A stretch of 64,000 nt of DNA from Telmatactis stephensoni (Eukaryota > Cnidaria > Anthozoa > Actiniaria > Isophelliidae): contig JALIZF010001434.1 of NCBI GenBank assembly GCA_029948255.1, positions 62,001 to 126,000 of the forward strand, given 5' to 3'. Position 1 is the first letter of the stretch. Every line of letters starts with the position of its first letter. The notes below the pieces were generated by a model. The model did not search any database. It saw only the letters and a program-made list of their open reading frames with translations, and was not told where the DNA came from. A program made the translations under genes and the position numbers. Below are positions 48,646-64,000 of the stretch, piece by piece.

Positions 48646-49088
48646 TTTTGGGGTAAATATTCTTCGTTCTTTTCAGCGACGGAAGTTTGTACTTTCGGCT
48701 CAAAGAGTGATCTGTACATCTGTACAACAAAATTGCCCTGGGGTGGAGGGAGGGAGAAGGAAATTATCTTTGAAAATGTTTTATGTACAATTATTGAATT
48801 AAAGATATAACTTATTTTAGCACAGTACGTTTGTATGGACATTTCATTTTTATTTTTGAAATCAATTTGAATTAGAATTTCAAGGGATAGGGAATAACTT
48901 TCTTTCTGAATCCCCAACCATTACCCCTCCCTACTCAGTAAAAGAACTCCATGTGTTTATCATCACGTGGTTAGATTCAACCAATCACATTATCCAGATC
49001 GCAGATTTTCGCGCCAAAATTCCAGTGTCGCGGGAAAAAGTAAAGGAACCGAATCAGTTGGTTTAGGTAGAAGTTTTGATCCTAAAGA
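48646..49088. promoter_or_regulatory. Bidirectional promoter region PCBD / MCM5
   Basis: 443 bp between two divergent start codons. It contains an E-box CACGTG (48964-48969), CCAAT (48981-48985) and two E2F-type sites nearer MCM5. It is the only non-coding space for both 5' UTRs and core promoters. Confidence 0.7.
49007..49037 (+). promoter_or_regulatory. Paired E2F-type sites upstream of MCM5
   Basis: TTTCGCGCCAAA at 49007-49018 and GCGGGAAA at 49030-49037 both fit the E2F/DP consensus (TTTSSCGC or its inverse). They end 71 and 52 bp before the MCM5 ATG. In animals MCM5 is a classic E2F-regulated S-phase gene. Confidence 0.7.
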
Positions 49089-57345
<8,257 letters not shown>

Positions 57346-58528
57346 AACAATCAAATGAATTATGCTCTCTCTGTACAAAGATTTCTGAAACATTTCTGTA
57401 CTATGGTATTGTTGATTTTGTAACTGCAGCTGTAATTCAACGAATGGTCCTTAATAGGTTGTTGCACTTTTGAAAAATGCAAACATTAGTTAACTTAAGT
57501 ATTACTTGAATGCTGTCCATATACATGTAATATTTAAAGTTGTTCCATGTATGTATGCTGTCTGATGGCCTATTAAAATAATTAAAGTGATGTTGCAACA
57601 CGAACATTTTACTTCTATTTGTCTTTTCTACCAGATGGTGAATAATTAGATTATGTGCATGTTTGAGCTTACTGTTTCATGTAAAGTTGTTGAGAAAAGT
57701 GAACTTGGTAATGAACTAGTGGCTGTTGTATAGAGGTCATAAACTTGTGTGTGTGCAGTCATTATTTACCATTATTCAGTCACAATAGAAATTGGGAAGA
57801 CAAAATATACAAGAGGGTATGATGCACCACTTATTTGGTGCAAAGGTGGTCTGGAGGAAGGAGCGAAGGGAGGAAGGAAACAATAGGAGAAGTGGCCAAG
57901 TAGGAGGAGTCTATAGAGGCATTACTTATTGAAGGAGGGAGGAAGGGAATAAATGAGCCTTTTAGCCATCTTACAGAAATTGATGATGGTAAAGTAATCA
58001 CAAAGCTTTTTACCTATCCTTTTCATTTTATTTGTAATTCATGTAACTAAACTAAATGGTTACATATTTTCATTTTAATTTGCTTAAGATTGGCTTGTCC
58101 TAAGTTCTTTCTCGCGAACAAGAAATAATTTATCAAGTAAATTCACAAATAGATGTCCATTCCAACACTGACAAAAATACTTTTAACTGTATGGTATTTT
58201 GTACATTGAATCAGTTGAATGTAAATGCTAAACCCAGAAAATATAACTAGTTGTCCATGTGTGTCTGTTACAACGTATGTGTGTAGTGTGTGGATATCAC
58301 TACATAATAATAAATTATTGCTAGAACTGGATCATTGCAGTAGTTAGAAACTGGCAAATCAGTAGCAAACATTGAATATATTCTATGGGTTTAGTATTTA
58401 GACTCTTGCAGTATCAAATGCACAGAAATGTGTGCTACATTTTGGTGATGTGTGACCCCGTATGTAAGGAATGGTATGGTTGATGGGTTGACCACCATTA
58501 TTAGAATGAAACTTGTGTTGAAATATAG

Positions 58529-58776
58529 GTGTCAGATTATGCAGAACGACGTGTTCTACTCGTCATTCATGTTCGTTTTGTTCCTCTATTATTTCAACAA
58601 ATCACAAGCTTTGTTCCAACCACAGTGGATGGATGTGGGTGGTTGTTTAGACCACGCCCTCCACACAGCTACAAATCTACTGGTACAAAAACTCACTCAT
58701 TGTCATCAACTCTGACTACTTTGATAAAAGTACCAAGAAATGACTCAAACCCAGATTATATGTGCAGTCTGTGCAG
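58529..58776 (+). other. Isolated exon-like open segment, unrecognised
   Basis: 248 bp open in one frame, preceded by AAATATAG and followed by CAG/GTAAGA, a strong donor. The frame reads VSDYAERRVLLVIHVRFVPL and ends DSNPDYMCSLC. No family is recognised and no neighbouring exons are found. It may be an exon of an unseen gene, a transposon fragment or chance. Confidence 0.25.
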
Positions 58777-58845
58777 GTAAGAAGCCCTAATGACTGTCAT
58801 TAGCTATGTCAACACAGCAACAACATTGTCAGTTATTCTAGAGCA

Positions 58846-58975
58846 GATTTCGTATGACTGGGAAAATGGCACGGTCACTGCACTGTGAAGTTATGGCAGG
58901 AGTTTTTATAGACATTACGGTACTGACACGGTCACAGTATTAAAGGTACAGTAAGTTTCTCACTCATACGAAAAC
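58846..58975. mobile_element. TATGAGTGGGAA MITE, copy 4
   Basis: TTTCGTATGACTGGGAAAAT on the left, TTTCTCACTCATACGAAAAC on the right. The core is in inverse orientation (GCAGGAGTTTTTATAGA). Confidence 0.7.
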
Positions 58976-59458
58976 CACATCCTTACTAATACCAGAGATC
59001 TTTGTACAACTCACAAAGTTAGTTTCTCTACTGTACAAACCTGTTTCTCATAAAAACTGGCTTCTTATTACATAATTAATAGTTTGCTGCATGCACTTTA
59101 GACTTATTTGTTGCTTCATTGGCAAAGAAAATTATTTACAATTTTTCTACGGCAATAATCTATTTGAAATTGCTGTTATTAAATGAATTCTAACATCAAA
59201 CACTGGTCACCTTCAAAAATGTGCTCAGAAACAGTGATAAGTCTCAAGTAGTCAAGCAAAGAGAACTAAAGAGTCAAAGGGAACTAAATTGGGTGTACAA
59301 ACTTGGCATGTCCACTTCAGACCACACCCAATGTATATTTAGTAACAGTTTACATTGCTTAAATGTGATATATGAGCTACAGTTTAGTGGTTCTATACTA
59401 TTTGTTACCAAATATACTTAGTGGCACTAAACACCCAAGTAAGTTGTAAATGAGTGCC

Positions 59459-59597
59459 GACTTCGTATGACTGGGAAAATGGCATGGTCACTGCACGGTC
59501 CAGTTGGAGCAGGGATATCAAATATTTTATACACATTACACCACTTACATGGTCATAGTATGGGGAGGTAAAATTTACTAATTTCCCAATCATACAT
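59459..59597. mobile_element. TATGAGTGGGAA MITE, copy 5
   Basis: CTTCGTATGACTGGGAAAAT on the left and AATTTCCCAATCATACAT on the right; nearest to copy 4. Confidence 0.65.
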
Positions 59598-59980
59598 ACA
59601 TGCAATGACTCTACTGACTGTAAAGTGATTTGAATCATTGCTTTTACAATGTAAATGATCACTACAATCATAGAAAAACATGTTCAGCTGCCACAGCAAT
59701 CGCTGTGATCACTATGTGCTCTGCACGATTGCTAGCTAGTGTGGTCTCCATACGATTACTTCCATCGCTGAACACATTTTTCAGTGACTATAGCAATTGC
59801 AAGTTACTAGAGCCATACATGTATATCAGACTTCTAAATAATGTTAATTTTGAAGGTAATATAAAGTAAGAGAACTAAGCAAAGGAACCGTAACTAACAC
59901 CAAGTACATACAGATACTGCAACTACACTGATCTACATGAAAGGGGTGGCAAGACGACAACGGCTAGGGACAATGGCATC

Positions 59981-64000
<4,020 letters not shown>

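Larger units (their letters stand above)
57346..59980. other. Convergent intergenic region MCM5 / PP1
   Basis: 3' flank of MCM5 and downstream flank of the PP1 gene. It contains two MITEs (58846, 59459) and one exon-like frame (58529). (GGAA/GGGA)-rich DNA lies near 57860-57950. Confidence 0.5.

Overview
This is a eukaryotic, animal window. It has intron-rich genes with GT/AG boundaries, AT-rich intergenic DNA, many small inverted-repeat transposons and several tRNA-derived SINEs. The gene set and a BMP2/4-type ligand with the bilaterian-like WNDWIVAP core fit an anthozoan cnidarian (coral or sea anemone). That placement is inferred; no species-specific marker was recognised.

Layout: (1) 1.2-2.2 kb, minus: a single-exon gene for a protein with an F-box-leader-like Trp motif. 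(2) 3.6-13.3 kb, minus: a complete 13-exon ABCB10-type mitochondrial ABC transporter (700 aa); every junction keeps frame. (3) 15.0-16.6 kb, minus: a two-exon BMP (BMP-A) with a conserved propeptide but a strongly remodelled mature domain. (4) 16.6-39.4 kb: 22.7 kb without a convincing host gene, holding satellites, miniature inverted-repeat elements (MITEs), a LINE remnant and one unrecognised split ORF. (5) 39.4-40.8 kb, plus: a canonical BMP2/4 (Dpp) ligand gene (BMP-B), the divergently transcribed paralogue of BMP-A. (6) 40.8-48.3 kb: repeats. (7) 48.3-48.6 kb, minus: an intronless pterin-4a-carbinolamine dehydratase gene, head to head with (8) 49.1-57.3 kb, plus: a complete 17-exon MCM5 (731 aa). 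The 443 bp between them holds two E2F-type sites. (9) 60.0-63.2 kb, minus: the last six coding exons of a PP1-beta catalytic subunit; its N-terminal exons lie beyond the right edge.

The most interesting part is the BMP pair. The two genes point away from each other across one 22.7-kb interval. They share the single coding intron position, a promoter-proximal 12-mer and a 181-nt exon-1 block that is about 98% identical and stops exactly at the splice donor. Yet the mature ligand, normally the best conserved part, is the diverged part of BMP-A: both receptor-contact tryptophans are replaced, there are two extra cysteines, and there is a C-terminal tail after the final CxC. This looks like a duplicated BMP2/4 locus in which one copy has become a modified ligand or modulator.

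The rest of the window records mobile-element activity: at least ten miniature inverted-repeat families, several with readable target-site duplications (9 bp, 8 bp, 5 bp), many inside introns of ABCB10, MCM5 and PP1.
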